Shown here one piece after another: positions 1 through 8,781 of a stretch of DNA of 59,165 nucleotides. The position numbers and the translations under genes were made by a program. This DNA is from Candidatus Rokuibacteriota bacterium. Lineage in GTDB: Bacteria; Methylomirabilota; Methylomirabilia; Rokubacteriales; CSP1-6. The stretch covers positions 1 to 59,165 of the forward strand of contig QHRW01000129.1 of assembly GCA_003220265.1 (NCBI GenBank), in the 5' to 3' direction. The stretch's first letter is position 1. The number at the start of each line of letters is the position of its first letter. Under the pieces are notes generated by a model. It worked only from the letters and a program-made list of their open reading frames with translations. It ran no database searches and had not been told where the DNA came from.

Positions 1-143
1 TGCTCTCCGAGCAGAATCTGAAGTTCGCCCGCCGCCTGGCCGACCGCGCCTACGTCATCGACAAGGGCGAGATCAAATTCGAGGGCCCGATCGCCGCCCT
101 GGACGCCGACCCCGCTCTCCGCCGTTCATATCTCGGCGTTTGA
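1..143 (+). CDS. Branched-chain amino acid ABC transporter ATP-binding protein (LivF-like), C-terminal end
   Basis: Only the last 46 codons are present; the gene starts before the window. The visible protein begins LSEQNLKFARRLADRAYVI and ends RRSYLGV. This matches the end of LivF-type ATPases: the residues after the H-loop, the 'D-K-G-E-I' strand and the terminal SYLGV. LivF energises uptake of branched-chain amino acids, amides or related solutes together with LivG/H/M/K. The C-terminal tail cannot separate LivF from UrtE or other HAAT-family ATPases, so the substrate is unknown. It converges on the histidine kinase gene across a hairpin repeat. Confidence 0.75.
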   Translation, partial: LSEQNLKFARRLADRAYVIDKGEIKFEGPIAALDADPALRRSYLGV

Positions 144-287
144 CTCGGAGGGGGGCTTCGCCGTCTTGTTGAGCGAGGGGGCTACGCCCCCTCGGACTCC
201 CCGGCCGACACTCGTCGCGCGCTTGTGGCGCGCTCCGCCCTGCCACCCCCAGACCATCGGATTGCGCCGGCGAAGCCGGCGCTCGAA
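144..287 (+). repeat. Dispersed double-hairpin intergenic repeat, family R1, copy 1
   Basis: This gene-free stretch between two convergent genes is filled by hairpins. They are a 9-bp stem with a 3-nt loop at 174-194, a 6-bp stem at 217-233, and an 8-bp stem GCGCCGGC/GCCGGCGC with loop GAA at 264-282, followed by TCGAA. Positions 144-162 repeat the start of the copy at 27741 exactly, and a similar terminal hairpin recurs at 27827 and 41924. It may act as a bidirectional terminator or an mRNA 3'-end stabiliser; that is inference. No ORF of its own is credible here. Confidence 0.75.
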
Positions 288-294
288 CGTGGAA

Positions 295-3270
295 TTATCG
301 AAGCCGTGCGACGGCTGCGTGGAGGGCTTCGAGCATCACGGGCTTGGCGAGGACGAAGTCGATGGCGGCGTGCGCGCCTTTGTGGGTCTCCGGGACGTCG
401 CCCCAGCCGGTGACGAGGCCGACGGGAAGGGCGGGGCGGCGTGTCTTCACGGCGACGGCGAGGTCGGTGCCGGTCATGCCGGGCATGACGAGATCGGTCA
501 TCACGAGCTCGATGCCGGCGTCGGCGTCGAGACGGCGCAGCGCCTCGGCGCCGTCGGCGGCGGTGATCACGGAGTGGCCCGCGCTCGCCAGCATGTCGGC
601 CAGCGCGCCGCGCACTTCTTCCTCGTCGTCCACCAGGAGAATGCGCAGCGGGCCGCGCGGCGGCGCAGCCGTCGCGCCTGCCTCGGCGTTCGTCGGCAAG
701 TGGACGAGCACGGTGGTGCCGCGGCCTTCCTCGCTCTGGATCGTCAGGTTGCCGCCGTGGCGGCGCGCGATGCCGTACGCCACGCTGAGCCCGAGCCCGG
801 TGGCCTTGACGCCCTTGGTGGTGAAGAACGGCTCGTGCGCACGTCGCCGCACCTCGTCCGGCATGCCGATGCCGGTGTCGCTCACCGTCACCACGACCGC
901 GCCGGCGTCCTCGCGGGTCTCGATCGTGATGCGGCCGCCGCCGGGCAGCGCGTCCGCGGCGTTCAGGACCAGGTTGGTCAACAGCTCGCGCAGGGCGGCG
1001 GGATCGCCGGCCACCGGCGGCAGGGCGCCCAGCGCGGTGTGCACGGTGATCTCGACGCCCTGCGCGCGGGGGGCGTCCTGCCAGCGGCCGCGCGTCATCT
1101 CGAGCACGTCGGCCACGATCTCCTCCAGCCGCACCACGCGCGGCGGGGTCGTGCGCCGCATGCCGGCGAACTGCTGGAGCCGCCGGACCACCTCGGCGCC
1201 GTCCTTGGCCGCGCGCTCGATGATCTCCAGCGTCCGGGCCGCGCGCTCGTCACCGGCGGCGCGGTGCAGGAGCTGGACGCGCCCCACGATGATCGTGAGG
1301 AGATTGTTCAGGTGGTGGGCGGCGCCCCCGGCCAGCTCGCCGAGAGCACGCAGCGTCTCGCCCTGGACCAGGCGCTGCTGCACGGCGCGCAGGTCGCTGA
1401 GCGCGCGCTGGGCGTCCTCGTAGAGGCGCGCGTTGTCGAGGGCGATGGCGGCGTGGTCGGCGAACGAGCCGAGATACGCGAGCTCGTCGGCGGAGTACGC
1501 GCGCGGCGCCGTGGTGTGGAAGGCCAGGACGCCGAGCACGGTGTCGCGGATCTTCACCGGCAGGCCGAGGTAGGTCACGATGCCGGCCTCGCGCGTGTCG
1601 GCGACGAAGACGGGCTGACCGGTGGCGGCCACCTGGCCGGAAGGACTCTCGCTCGCCAGCTCGCGGTCGATCAGCACCAGCGAGACGTGAGGCGTGCCCG
1701 CGATGGCGGCGGCCTCCTCCACGATCGACTCGAGGATCGTCTTGGTGTCGAGGCCGCCCAGCATCGTGCGCACCGCGCGGAGCAGCGCGGCCAGCTCCTC
1801 GGCGCGGCGCAGCGAGGCGCCGTGCAGCCGCGCCTGCTCGATGGCGACGGCGGCCTGCTGGGCGAGCCCGGTGAGCCGCCGCACCTCGCGCTCGTCGCGC
1901 TCGCGGGGCTCCGCCCAGAACACGCAGATGGCGCCGAGCACCGTGTCCTTGCTGATGAGCGGCACGGCGAGCACGGCGCGGCGCCCATGACGGAGCGACA
2001 GGTCTTGCAAGCGCACGCCGGGCACGCCGATCTCGGCGTCGCCGCCGGGCAGGGAGGAGCGCCGCAGGTCGCCGCTGAAGTACGCCGTGCGCGTCTGCGC
2101 CGCCGTGCCAGTGGCGCCCTGGCCGAGCGCCAGCGCCACGTCGGCGGTCTCGGCCATGCCGCGCTGGGCGCGCACGTGCAGCCGCTGGTCGGCGGGATCC
2201 AGCTCGAGCACCGCGCCCTGCGGGGCGCCGATCAACCGCAGCGCGGCCTCCACGACGGCGTCGAGCACGGTCGGCAGATCGAGCGTGGAGGTGATCGTCA
2301 CACCGACCTCGTGCAGCGCGCTCAGCTCGTCGGCGCGCGTCTGCGCCTCGCCGTAGAGCCGCGCGTTCTCGGCCACGAGCGCGATCTGCCCCGCGATGGC
2401 GCTGGCCAGGTCCACCGCCGAGCGTTCCCAGCGCCGGCGGCCCCGCGCGGTGAAGCGCAGCGCGCCGATGGCCTCGCCCTTGCGCACGATCGGCACGACC
2501 AGCCGAGAATCGTCGACCTCCACCGGCCGTCCACGCAGCGCCGCCTCCGCATCGCCCAGCGGCGCGTCGGGTGGCACCACCCCGCCCGGCCACAGGACGA
2601 CGCCGCATCGCTCGGCGTCCAGCGCGCGCGCGGCGCGCTGCGCGATGTCGTCGAGCGCGGCCGGCAGGTCGAGCGTGGCACCCAGCGTCTCGGCGATGCC
2701 CAGCAGCACCGCGGTGCGCTCGGCGCGCGCGAGCTGGTCGGCGTAGAGCCGCGCGTTCAGGATCGCCGGCGGGATCGCGACGCACAGCGCCTCGGCCCGG
2801 GCGAGATCGGCCGCGGTGAACGGCCGCTGCCGGCGGCGGAAGAGGCCGAGCAGGCCGAGCGGCGCGTCGTCGCCCACCAGCGGGACGCCGAGGAAGGACC
2901 GGACATCCTCGGCCTCGAGCCAGCGTCGGGCCTCCGCCGCGGCGCCGATGGGAAGCCGCCGCAGCACCAGCGGCCCCGGCCGCTCCGTGAGCCACGCCGA
3001 GACGTCGCGGCCCGGCGCGTGCGGCACGCGCGTCACGAGCTCCGGGTGCGTGAAGCCGACGTCGCCGCGCAGCACGAGCTCGGTGGAGCTCTTTTCGAGG
3101 AGCCACACGCCGGCGGCGTCGGCGCCCAGCGCGGACTGCGCCAGCGTGGTCGCGCGCCCCATGAGACGCTCGAGGTCCAGCGTGCCGCCCAGCACGCGCG
3201 TCGCGTCGGTCAGCAGGCGCACCTCGGCCGGAGGGGCAGGCGGTCGGCGGCCGCGTCTGGCTGACGTCAT
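295..3270 (-). CDS. Hybrid sensor histidine kinase with four GAF domains and C-terminal receiver
   Basis: This 991-residue protein has no membrane segment and should be a cytosolic sensor. Four successive GAF domains occupy about residues 15-650; each ends in the typical 'A-I-x-x-A-R-L-Y/H' helix. A histidine-kinase core follows, with the H-box GAAHHLNNLLTII. The ATPase domain has the N-box LVLNAAD and the motifs DTGIGM and TGLGLSV. The last ~115 residues are a receiver with acidic pair DDEE, phosphoacceptor in VMTDLVMPGM and lysine in LAKPV. The four GAFs suggest multiple small-molecule or redox inputs; the ligand is not visible. It lies 80 bases downstream of the DUF35/thiolase pair on the same strand and could be read from the same transcript. 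No separate partner output regulator is adjacent. Confidence 0.9.
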   Translation of the reverse strand: MTSARRGRRPPAPPAEVRLLTDATRVLGGTLDLERLMGRATTLAQSALGADAAGVWLLEKSSTELVLRGDVGFTHPELVTRVPHAPGRDVSAWLTERPGPLVLRRLPIGAAAEARRWLEAEDVRSFLGVPLVGDDAPLGLLGLFRRRQRPFTAADLARAEALCVAIPPAILNARLYADQLARAERTAVLLGIAETLGATLDLPAALDDIAQRAARALDAERCGVVLWPGGVVPPDAPLGDAEAALRGRPVEVDDSRLVVPIVRKGEAIGALRFTARGRRRWERSAVDLASAIAGQIALVAENARLYGEAQTRADELSALHEVGVTITSTLDLPTVLDAVVEAALRLIGAPQGAVLELDPADQRLHVRAQRGMAETADVALALGQGATGTAAQTRTAYFSGDLRRSSLPGGDAEIGVPGVRLQDLSLRHGRRAVLAVPLISKDTVLGAICVFWAEPRERDEREVRRLTGLAQQAAVAIEQARLHGASLRRAEELAALLRAVRTMLGGLDTKTILESIVEEAAAIAGTPHVSLVLIDRELASESPSGQVAATGQPVFVADTREAGIVTYLGLPVKIRDTVLGVLAFHTTAPRAYSADELAYLGSFADHAAIALDNARLYEDAQRALSDLRAVQQRLVQGETLRALGELAGGAAHHLNNLLTIIVGRVQLLHRAAGDERAARTLEIIERAAKDGAEVVRRLQQFAGMRRTTPPRVVRLEEIVADVLEMTRGRWQDAPRAQGVEITVHTALGALPPVAGDPAALRELLTNLVLNAADALPGGGRITIETREDAGAVVVTVSDTGIGMPDEVRRRAHEPFFTTKGVKATGLGLSVAYGIARRHGGNLTIQSEEGRGTTVLVHLPTNAEAGATAAPPRGPLRILLVDDEEEVRGALADMLASAGHSVITAADGAEALRRLDADAGIELVMTDLVMPGMTGTDLAVAVKTRRPALPVGLVTGWGDVPETHKGAHAAIDFVLAKPVMLEALHAAVARLR

Positions 3271-3350
3271 CGCTGGGATGGGACGAGTTTTAGCGCGCGC
3301 GCCCCGTCCGGGTCAACGTCACGCGAACGTCGGGGACGAGCGTGCCCCTT

Positions 3351-3731
3351 TTAGCGCGGGCCGAAGCCGACGGCCGTCTGCCCGTTCCTCGTGAGCGGAC
3401 GGAAGCGGACGGCGAGCCCGACCTTCAGCTTGTCGAAGGGAATGTCCACGACGCGGCCGAGCAGCGAGACGCCTTCCTTCATGTGCACGGCGGCGATGGC
3501 GTACGGGACCTCGCCCGCGAACCCGCGCGGCGCCACGCGGATGACGGTGTAGCTGGTGATCGTGCCGTCGCCCGAGAGCGGCGCCGGCTGCCAGGCGCGC
3601 TCGGAGCACTCCGGGCAGAACGCGCGCGGAGGGATGGCGAGCGCGCCGCAGCGGCTGCAGCGCACGGCCTGCAGCTCGCCGGCGCCGGCCTTCTCGAAGA
3701 ACTCCTTCTGCGTGAGCATCGCGTCAGTCAC
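3351..3731 (-). CDS. Zn-ribbon OB-fold protein (DUF35 family), thiolase partner
   Basis: The 126-residue protein has an N-terminal zinc ribbon with CSRC and CPEC pairs at about residues 25-44. An OB-fold like half follows (SYTVIRVAPRGF, then YAIAAVHMKEGV). DUF35 proteins form complexes with SCP2/thiolase-like proteins and act in acyl-CoA turnover. Its start overlaps the end of the thiolase gene by 8 bases, which supports translational coupling and a joint complex. The acyl-CoA substrate is unknown. Confidence 0.88.
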   Translation of the reverse strand: MTDAMLTQKEFFEKAGAGELQAVRCSRCGALAIPPRAFCPECSERAWQPAPLSGDGTITSYTVIRVAPRGFAGEVPYAIAAVHMKEGVSLLGRVVDIPFDKLKVGLAVRFRPLTRNGQTAVGFGPR

Positions 3732-4881
3732 GTCCGAAGAGCGAGACGAGCACGGTGGCCGTGTTGCCGCCGAGCGTGTGGGTGAGGCCGACGCGGGCGC
3801 CGTCGACCTGGCGCGGGCCGGCGTCGTGACGGAGCTGCGTGACGACCTCGGCGATCTGGGCGGCGCCGGTGGCGCCGATCGGATGGCCCTTGGCCTTGAG
3901 CCCGCCCGACGGATTCACGGGAATCTTGCCGCCGAGGCTGGTCCAGCCCTTCTCGGCCGCCACGCCGCCGGTGCCCGCCTCGAAGAGGCCGAGGCCTTCC
4001 GTCGCGACGATCTCGGCGATCGTGAAGCAGTCGTGCAGCTCGACGACGTTGACGTCCTGGGGGCCCAGGCCGGCCTGGCGATAGGCCGCCGCGGCCGCGC
4101 GCTCGGTGGCGGGCACGCGCGAGAGATCGCGCTTGTCGCCGATCAGCATCCAGTCGGACGCTGCCGCCGACGCCAGCACCCAGATCGGGCGGCGGGCCGC
4201 CGCTTTCGCGACCTCCTCGGAGGCGATGACGACGGCGGCGCCGCCGTCGGTGAACGGGCAGCAGTCGTAGAGCTTGAGCGGGTCGGCCACCATCGCCGAC
4301 TTCAAGACCTGCTCGATCGTGATCTCTTTCTGGAACTGCGCCTTGGGATTGAGCGTGCCGTGCTTGTGGTTCTTCACGGCCACCGCGGCCATCTGCGCCT
4401 CGGTGGTGCCGTGCTTGGTCATGTGGGCGCGCGCGACGAGCGCGAAGACGCCGGGGAAGGTGAGGCCGAGCGTCTGCTCCCAGCGCGCGTCGGAGGCGTA
4501 TGCGAAGTACTCGGTGGACTCCTCGGTGGTCACGTTCAGCACGCGCTCGGCGCCGCCGACGAGCACGACGTCCGACACGCCGCTGCCGACTTCCATGACC
4601 GCGTGGCGGAACGCGGCGTGCGACGAGGCGCAGGCCGTCTCGAAGCGCGTGGTCGGCACGGCGGGCAGGCCGAGCACCGAGGCGGCCTGCGGGCTCGTGT
4701 GCAGCTGCTTCTCGGTCTCGCTACCGACGACGTTGCCGTAGTAGAGCGCCTGCACCGCGGTGGCCGGCAGGCCGGCGTCCGCGAGCGCGTCGGCCGCCGC
4801 CTCCGCAAACAGCTCCGCCGACGTCCGATCGTGCCGGCCGAACTTCGTGACCCCGACGCCGATGACCGCGACTCGACGCAT
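3724..4881 (-). CDS. Thiolase family protein (SCP2-type acetyl-CoA acetyltransferase)
   Basis: The 385-residue length is usual for SCP2-type thiolases. The nucleophilic cysteine lies in ETACASSHAAF at about residue 84, and the second-half motif GGLKAKGHPIGATGAAQ carries the conserved histidine. The HDCFT motif, typical of this subclass, is also present. Such proteins carry out, or are homologous to enzymes of, thiolytic or retro-aldol acyl-CoA chemistry. The gene is first of a two-gene unit with the DUF35 protein. The ATG at 4881 is the only reasonable start; the upstream strip 4882-4961 is AT-richer and contains a small inverted repeat. Confidence 0.9.
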   Translation of the reverse strand: MRRVAVIGVGVTKFGRHDRTSAELFAEAAADALADAGLPATAVQALYYGNVVGSETEKQLHTSPQAASVLGLPAVPTTRFETACASSHAAFRHAVMEVGSGVSDVVLVGGAERVLNVTTEESTEYFAYASDARWEQTLGLTFPGVFALVARAHMTKHGTTEAQMAAVAVKNHKHGTLNPKAQFQKEITIEQVLKSAMVADPLKLYDCCPFTDGGAAVVIASEEVAKAAARRPIWVLASAAASDWMLIGDKRDLSRVPATERAAAAAYRQAGLGPQDVNVVELHDCFTIAEIVATEGLGLFEAGTGGVAAEKGWTSLGGKIPVNPSGGLKAKGHPIGATGAAQIAEVVTQLRHDAGPRQVDGARVGLTHTLGGNTATVLVSLFGRD

Positions 4882-4903
4882 GCGTCCTCCCGGATTTCCT
4901 TGG

Positions 4904-4917
4904 TGAATGCAAATTCA
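4904..4917. promoter_or_regulatory. Small inverted repeat in divergent intergenic region
   Basis: TGAAT-GCAA-ATTCA forms a 5-bp perfect inverted repeat in a locally AT-rich island. It sits between the thiolase start (minus strand) and the membrane-anchored protein (plus strand). Position and symmetry fit an operator, but the site is short and no regulator gene is adjacent. Confidence 0.25.
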
Positions 4918-4961
4918 TGATAGCAGAAGGTTTGCACGGCGGACCGGGCGCCGCGGCTAGA

Positions 4962-6521
4962 ATGTGCGCCATGCTCAGCGAAGAGGCGCTGATCGTCCTC
5001 GCGGCGTTCGGCGCCTGCGCCCTGCTGGTCCTCGGCATTCTGGAGCTCGTCTGGCCGACCCGCCCCAAGCATCCGGCGCGCGACCGAGCGCCCGTCGTGC
5101 CGCGCGCCGCGCGGCCCCACCGGCAGAGCGCGCTGACCCGGCACGCACGGGAGCGCACCCGGCCCTACGCTCGCCGGCAGCCCGACCCCGTGGCCCCGCT
5201 GGCGCCATCGGTGGAGCCGGTGCCGCTCGCCGACGCGCCGCTCGAGCCCGTCGCCGAATCGCCGGCGGACGTCGTCGCGGGCTCGCCGCTCGAGCCGGTC
5301 GCGGCGTCCCCGGCTCCCGTCGCTGCGAATGTGCCGCTCGAGCCCGTCGCGCAGTTGCCTACGGCCATCGTCGCGCCGCCGCCGCGCGAGCTGGTCGCGG
5401 CGTCGCCCGCGGCCGCGGAACCGGCCAAGGACGAGCCCGTCGTCGAGGTGTGCTTCGCCCTCTACCAGGAGCGTCGGCACGCCGAGGTCATCGAGCGTGC
5501 CGCGGCGGCGCTCACCGCCGGGCCCGCCGGCCGCCCACTGACGAGCCCGCAGGAGACGGCCGCGCTGTGGAGCGTGGTGGCGCTGGCGCGGCAGGCGCTC
5601 GGCGAGGACGCCGAGGCGCGCGTGGCGCTGGAGAACGCGATCGCGGTGGCGCCGGACGGCGACCGGCCGACCTACCAGCGCCAGCTCGCCTCGCTGGCCG
5701 AGAGCGTGGCCCAGGGCCTGCTGGCCGAGGCCGAGCGCCAGGCGGGCCCTGCCTCCGAGGAGCGGCTGGCGACGATCCGCAGCGCGGTGGCGTGGCTGGA
5801 GCGCGGGATGGTGGCGGCGCCGGCGGATGCCGCGCTCGCCGAGCTCGCCGCCAGCGCGCAGGCCAGGCTGTGGCCGGCGTGGGAGCGCACGGTGATGGCG
5901 CTGGCGCAGCGCCAGGAGTTCCGCACCGCGCGTCGCCTGCTGCGCGAGGCGCTGGCCGACCCCGGCTTTCCTGCCGGGCGCACGGAGACGTTCAACGAGC
6001 TCTTCTCCGGCACGTTCAGTGGCGAGATCGGGCAGCTCACCGCGCAGGCGATCCGCAGCATGCAGGAGGCGCGCGAGAGCGACGCGCTCGCCTCGCTGCA
6101 GCGCGCCGAGACCCTGCTGGACACGCTCAACGCGCAGACGCTGCAGCCGTCGCGGCGTGAGGAGGTCGATCGCCGGCTCTGGTGGGGCTACAACAAGCTC
6201 GGCGCCCGCCGCGTCGAGGCCGCCGAGTACGAGACGGCGCTGGAGCCGCTGTTCCACGCGCTCGGCTACGATGTCGGCCCCGCGCGCCGGCAGGAGACGG
6301 TCGCCTTGCTCGTGCGCGCCCTCGACGGCGTGGCCGAGGCCCGCGCGCTGAGCATCCGCGAGCTGGCGGACGCCGGCGACCGCGAGGCAGCGCTCGTGCA
6401 GTGCGACAAGCTGTGGGCGCTCCTGCGCAGCGCCGCCGACATGGGCTTGACCCACGCCGAGCTCACGGCCAGCCTGGCCAGGGTCCAGCGCCTCTTCGAG
6501 AGCCTCGGCCGCAAGACGTGA
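4962..6521 (+). CDS. Membrane-anchored helical-repeat protein of unknown function
   Basis: The gene is not recognised as a named family. The N-terminus MCAMLSEEALIVLAAFGAC and following residues form one transmembrane helix. An Arg/Pro-rich stretch comes next, then a Pro/Ala-rich linker in which PLEPVA recurs three times. From about residue 170 to the end the protein is alpha-helical and TPR-like (for example ETAALWSVVALARQALGEDA). This suggests a cytoplasmic or periplasmic scaffold tethered by the N-terminal helix. ATGs at 4962 and 4971 are both possible starts and neither has a clear Shine-Dalgarno. The longer frame back to 4917 would put a non-membrane leader before the helix and is less likely. 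It converges on the enolase-superfamily gene. Confidence 0.65.
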   Translation: MCAMLSEEALIVLAAFGACALLVLGILELVWPTRPKHPARDRAPVVPRAARPHRQSALTRHARERTRPYARRQPDPVAPLAPSVEPVPLADAPLEPVAESPADVVAGSPLEPVAASPAPVAANVPLEPVAQLPTAIVAPPPRELVAASPAAAEPAKDEPVVEVCFALYQERRHAEVIERAAAALTAGPAGRPLTSPQETAALWSVVALARQALGEDAEARVALENAIAVAPDGDRPTYQRQLASLAESVAQGLLAEAERQAGPASEERLATIRSAVAWLERGMVAAPADAALAELAASAQARLWPAWERTVMALAQRQEFRTARRLLREALADPGFPAGRTETFNELFSGTFSGEIGQLTAQAIRSMQEARESDALASLQRAETLLDTLNAQTLQPSRREEVDRRLWWGYNKLGARRVEAAEYETALEPLFHALGYDVGPARRQETVALLVRALDGVAEARALSIRELADAGDREAALVQCDKLWALLRSAADMGLTHAELTASLARVQRLFESLGRKT

Positions 6522-6556
6522 GCGACAGGGAGCGCGCGCTGACCGGTCGCTCCGCC

Positions 6557-7723
6557 CTAGGGCGCGACGGTGATCGAGCGGACGACGTCGCGGCGGAGGG
6601 TGATGCCGAGGCCGGGGCGCTCGGAGGGCACGAGGTGGCCGTCCACCAGCTCGAAGGGCTCCTCGATGAGGTCGTGCAGGAGGGGATTCTCGCCGCGCGA
6701 GAACTCGAGCGTGGTCACCACGGGCGTCGCCACGGCGAGGTGAAGGCCGGAGGCGAAGAGGACGGCGCCGCCCCAGAGGTGGGGCGCCACCGTGAGGCCG
6801 TGGGTGGCGGCCAGCGCGCAGATGCGCACGGTCTCCGTGATGCCGCCGGCGATCGCCACGTCGGGCTGCAGCACGTCCACGGCGCGCGCCTCGATGAGGT
6901 CCCGGAAGGCGAAGCGCGTCTGCTCGCTCTCGCCGGCGGCGATCGGGATGTCGGTCGAGGCCCGCACCTCCGCCTGGCCCGCCACGTTGTCGGGTGACAC
7001 CGGCTCCTCCAGCCAGCCGAGGTCGCAGTCGGCCACCTTGCGGGCGAAGCGCTGGGCCTCGCGCACCGACCAGGTGCCGTGCGCATCCACCATGAGGCCG
7101 ACGTCGGGCCCCAGCGTCTGGCGCGCCTCGCGCACGCGCGCGGCCGAGTCGTCCACGCTCTTGTCTTGCAGGCCCACACGCATCTTCACGGCGCGGTGGC
7201 CGCGCTCGACGTACTGGCGGAGCTGCTTGCCCACGCCGCCCACCGGCGCCCAGCCGCCGGAGGCGTAGGCCGGGATGCGGTCGCGCAGGCGGCCGCCGAG
7301 CAGGCGCCACACCGGCTGCCCGAGCGACTTGCCGAGCAGATCCCACAGCGCGATGTCGATGCCCGAGATGGCCGACACGGTGATGCCGCGGCGGCCCACG
7401 ATGGGAAACGTCCGCCCCTCGCGCGCGACGTAGTGGGCGCGGGTGCCGTTGTAGAGCGTCTCCCAGAGCGCGGTGATATCCCGCGGGTCGCGGCCGATGA
7501 GAAGAGGTGCGAGCTCCGAGTGGATCAGAGTCACGATGGCGGCGTAGTTGCCAAGGTTGCCGACGCCGACTTTTGCTTCACCCAGACCGGTATGCCCGGT
7601 ATCGGTGTCGATCTCGACCAGGCAGGTGTTGAAGGAGTCGTTGAGGCCGAAGTCGCTGCGGTGCGCGCGCTCGGCAGGGATGACCGCGCGCAGCCAGGCC
7701 GCGCGCACCGCCGTGATCTTCAC
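6557..7723 (-). CDS. Mandelate racemase/muconate lactonizing enzyme family protein
   Basis: The 388-residue length is normal for the enolase superfamily. The N-terminal capping domain runs to about residue 125 and is followed by the barrel. The catalytic lysine motif is KMRVG; metal ligands appear in VDAHG, LEEPV and AGESE; the C-terminal APHLWGG carries the general-base histidine of the mandelate-racemase type. These enzymes abstract the proton alpha to a carboxylate, usually in acid-sugar dehydration or racemisation. No sugar-acid genes are adjacent, so the substrate is open. It ends one base before the stop of the HD-GYP gene upstream region and may be co-transcribed with it. Confidence 0.88.
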   Translation of the reverse strand: MKITAVRAAWLRAVIPAERAHRSDFGLNDSFNTCLVEIDTDTGHTGLGEAKVGVGNLGNYAAIVTLIHSELAPLLIGRDPRDITALWETLYNGTRAHYVAREGRTFPIVGRRGITVSAISGIDIALWDLLGKSLGQPVWRLLGGRLRDRIPAYASGGWAPVGGVGKQLRQYVERGHRAVKMRVGLQDKSVDDSAARVREARQTLGPDVGLMVDAHGTWSVREAQRFARKVADCDLGWLEEPVSPDNVAGQAEVRASTDIPIAAGESEQTRFAFRDLIEARAVDVLQPDVAIAGGITETVRICALAATHGLTVAPHLWGGAVLFASGLHLAVATPVVTTLEFSRGENPLLHDLIEEPFELVDGHLVPSERPGLGITLRRDVVRSITVAP

Positions 7724-7724
7724 C

Positions 7725-8780
7725 TCAGGGCTCGACGCTGCGCCGCCGGATCTCCTCCAGCAACGATTCGGGCACCCGCAGGAACGCCTCCACGACTTCC
7801 GGATCGAAGTGCGCCCCGGCGCACCGCTTGAGCTCGGCCTTGGCGGCGTCGAAGGCGATGGCCTGCGAGTACGGGCGGTCGAAGGTCATCGCGTCGAAGG
7901 CGTCCACCACCGAGAAGATGCGCGCGCCCACCGGGATCTGCTCGGCCTGCAGGCCGTGCGGATAGCCGGTGCCGTCCCATTTCTCGTGGTGCGAGTAGAC
8001 GATCGGGATGGCGCCCCTCAGGAAAGGAATCTTCTCGATCAGGCGCTTGCCGATGTCGGGGTGCGTGCGCATCGTCTTCCACTCGTCGGGCGTGAGCGGG
8101 CCGGGCTTCAACAATATGGCGTCGGGGATGCCGATCTTGCCGATGTCGTGCAGGAGCACGCCGTGGGCCAGGTCGCTCAGCTCGGTCTCCGGCATGCCGT
8201 ACTCGCGCGCGGTGGCCAGGGCGTAGCCGTGCACGCGCCGCGAGTGCGACTCGGTGCCGACGTCGCGCGTGTCGAGGGCGGAGCCGAGCGCCTCCAGGGT
8301 GGCGCGGTAGGTCGACTCCAGCTCGCGGTAGGCGGCGGCCAGGTGATGCGTGGCCTCCTCGATCCGGCGCTCGAGCAGGGCCTGGTACTCGCGGCGCTCG
8401 ATGAGCAGGTGGCGGCGCTCCAGCGCGCGGTCGGCGGCGATCAGGAGCTCGTCCACGTTGACCGGCTTCATGATGAAGTCGTAGGCGCCGAGCTTGAGGC
8501 TCTCGATGGCGGTCTTCACGTCGGCGGCGCCGGTGAGCACGATGACGGCCGCGTCCTGATCGACGTTCCGCACCTGCTGCAGGAGCTCGATGCCGGTCAT
8601 GTTCGGCATCTTGAGGTCGGTGACGGTGAGCGGTGGCCGCGCCGACCGGAACATGGCGACCCCCTCGCGACCGTCCTGCGCGAGCCGGCAGTTGTAGCCG
8701 GCGGTGAGGAAAATCTGGTGCAGCACTTCGCGGACCTGCTTGTCGTCGTCGACGATCAGGATGTCGCGGGTGATCTCCAC
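7725..8780 (-). CDS. Response regulator with HD-GYP c-di-GMP phosphodiesterase domain
   Basis: The 351-residue protein starts with a receiver (ILIVDDDKQVREVL; phosphoacceptor in VTDLKMPNM; lysine in IMKPV). A coiled linker follows, then an HD-GYP domain with LLHDIGKIGIPD and HHEKWDGTGYP. All catalytic HD and GYP residues are present, so c-di-GMP hydrolysis is expected. I place the start at the GTG at 8780 because the receiver begins there and the diguanylate cyclase stop lies one base upstream. The longer frame to 9044 only reads through the cyclase gene out of frame. The tight pairing suggests opposing control of one c-di-GMP pool. Confidence 0.9.
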   Translation of the reverse strand: MEITRDILIVDDDKQVREVLHQIFLTAGYNCRLAQDGREGVAMFRSARPPLTVTDLKMPNMTGIELLQQVRNVDQDAAVIVLTGAADVKTAIESLKLGAYDFIMKPVNVDELLIAADRALERRHLLIERREYQALLERRIEEATHHLAAAYRELESTYRATLEALGSALDTRDVGTESHSRRVHGYALATAREYGMPETELSDLAHGVLLHDIGKIGIPDAILLKPGPLTPDEWKTMRTHPDIGKRLIEKIPFLRGAIPIVYSHHEKWDGTGYPHGLQAEQIPVGARIFSVVDAFDAMTFDRPYSQAIAFDAAKAELKRCAGAHFDPEVVEAFLRVPESLLEEIRRRSVEP

Positions 8781-8781
8781 G

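Noticed and set aside
166..3264. Very long open frame on the plus strand, antisense to the four-GAF kinase
   Set aside because: It is a shadow of high GC coding DNA: His/Arg/Gly/Ala-rich low-complexity translation without domains, while the minus strand encodes four GAFs, a kinase and a receiver.
4536..7346. 936-codon minus-strand frame crossing the membrane-anchored protein
   Set aside because: The translation is Arg/Pro/Gly-rich noise and spans three real genes, two of them in other frames.
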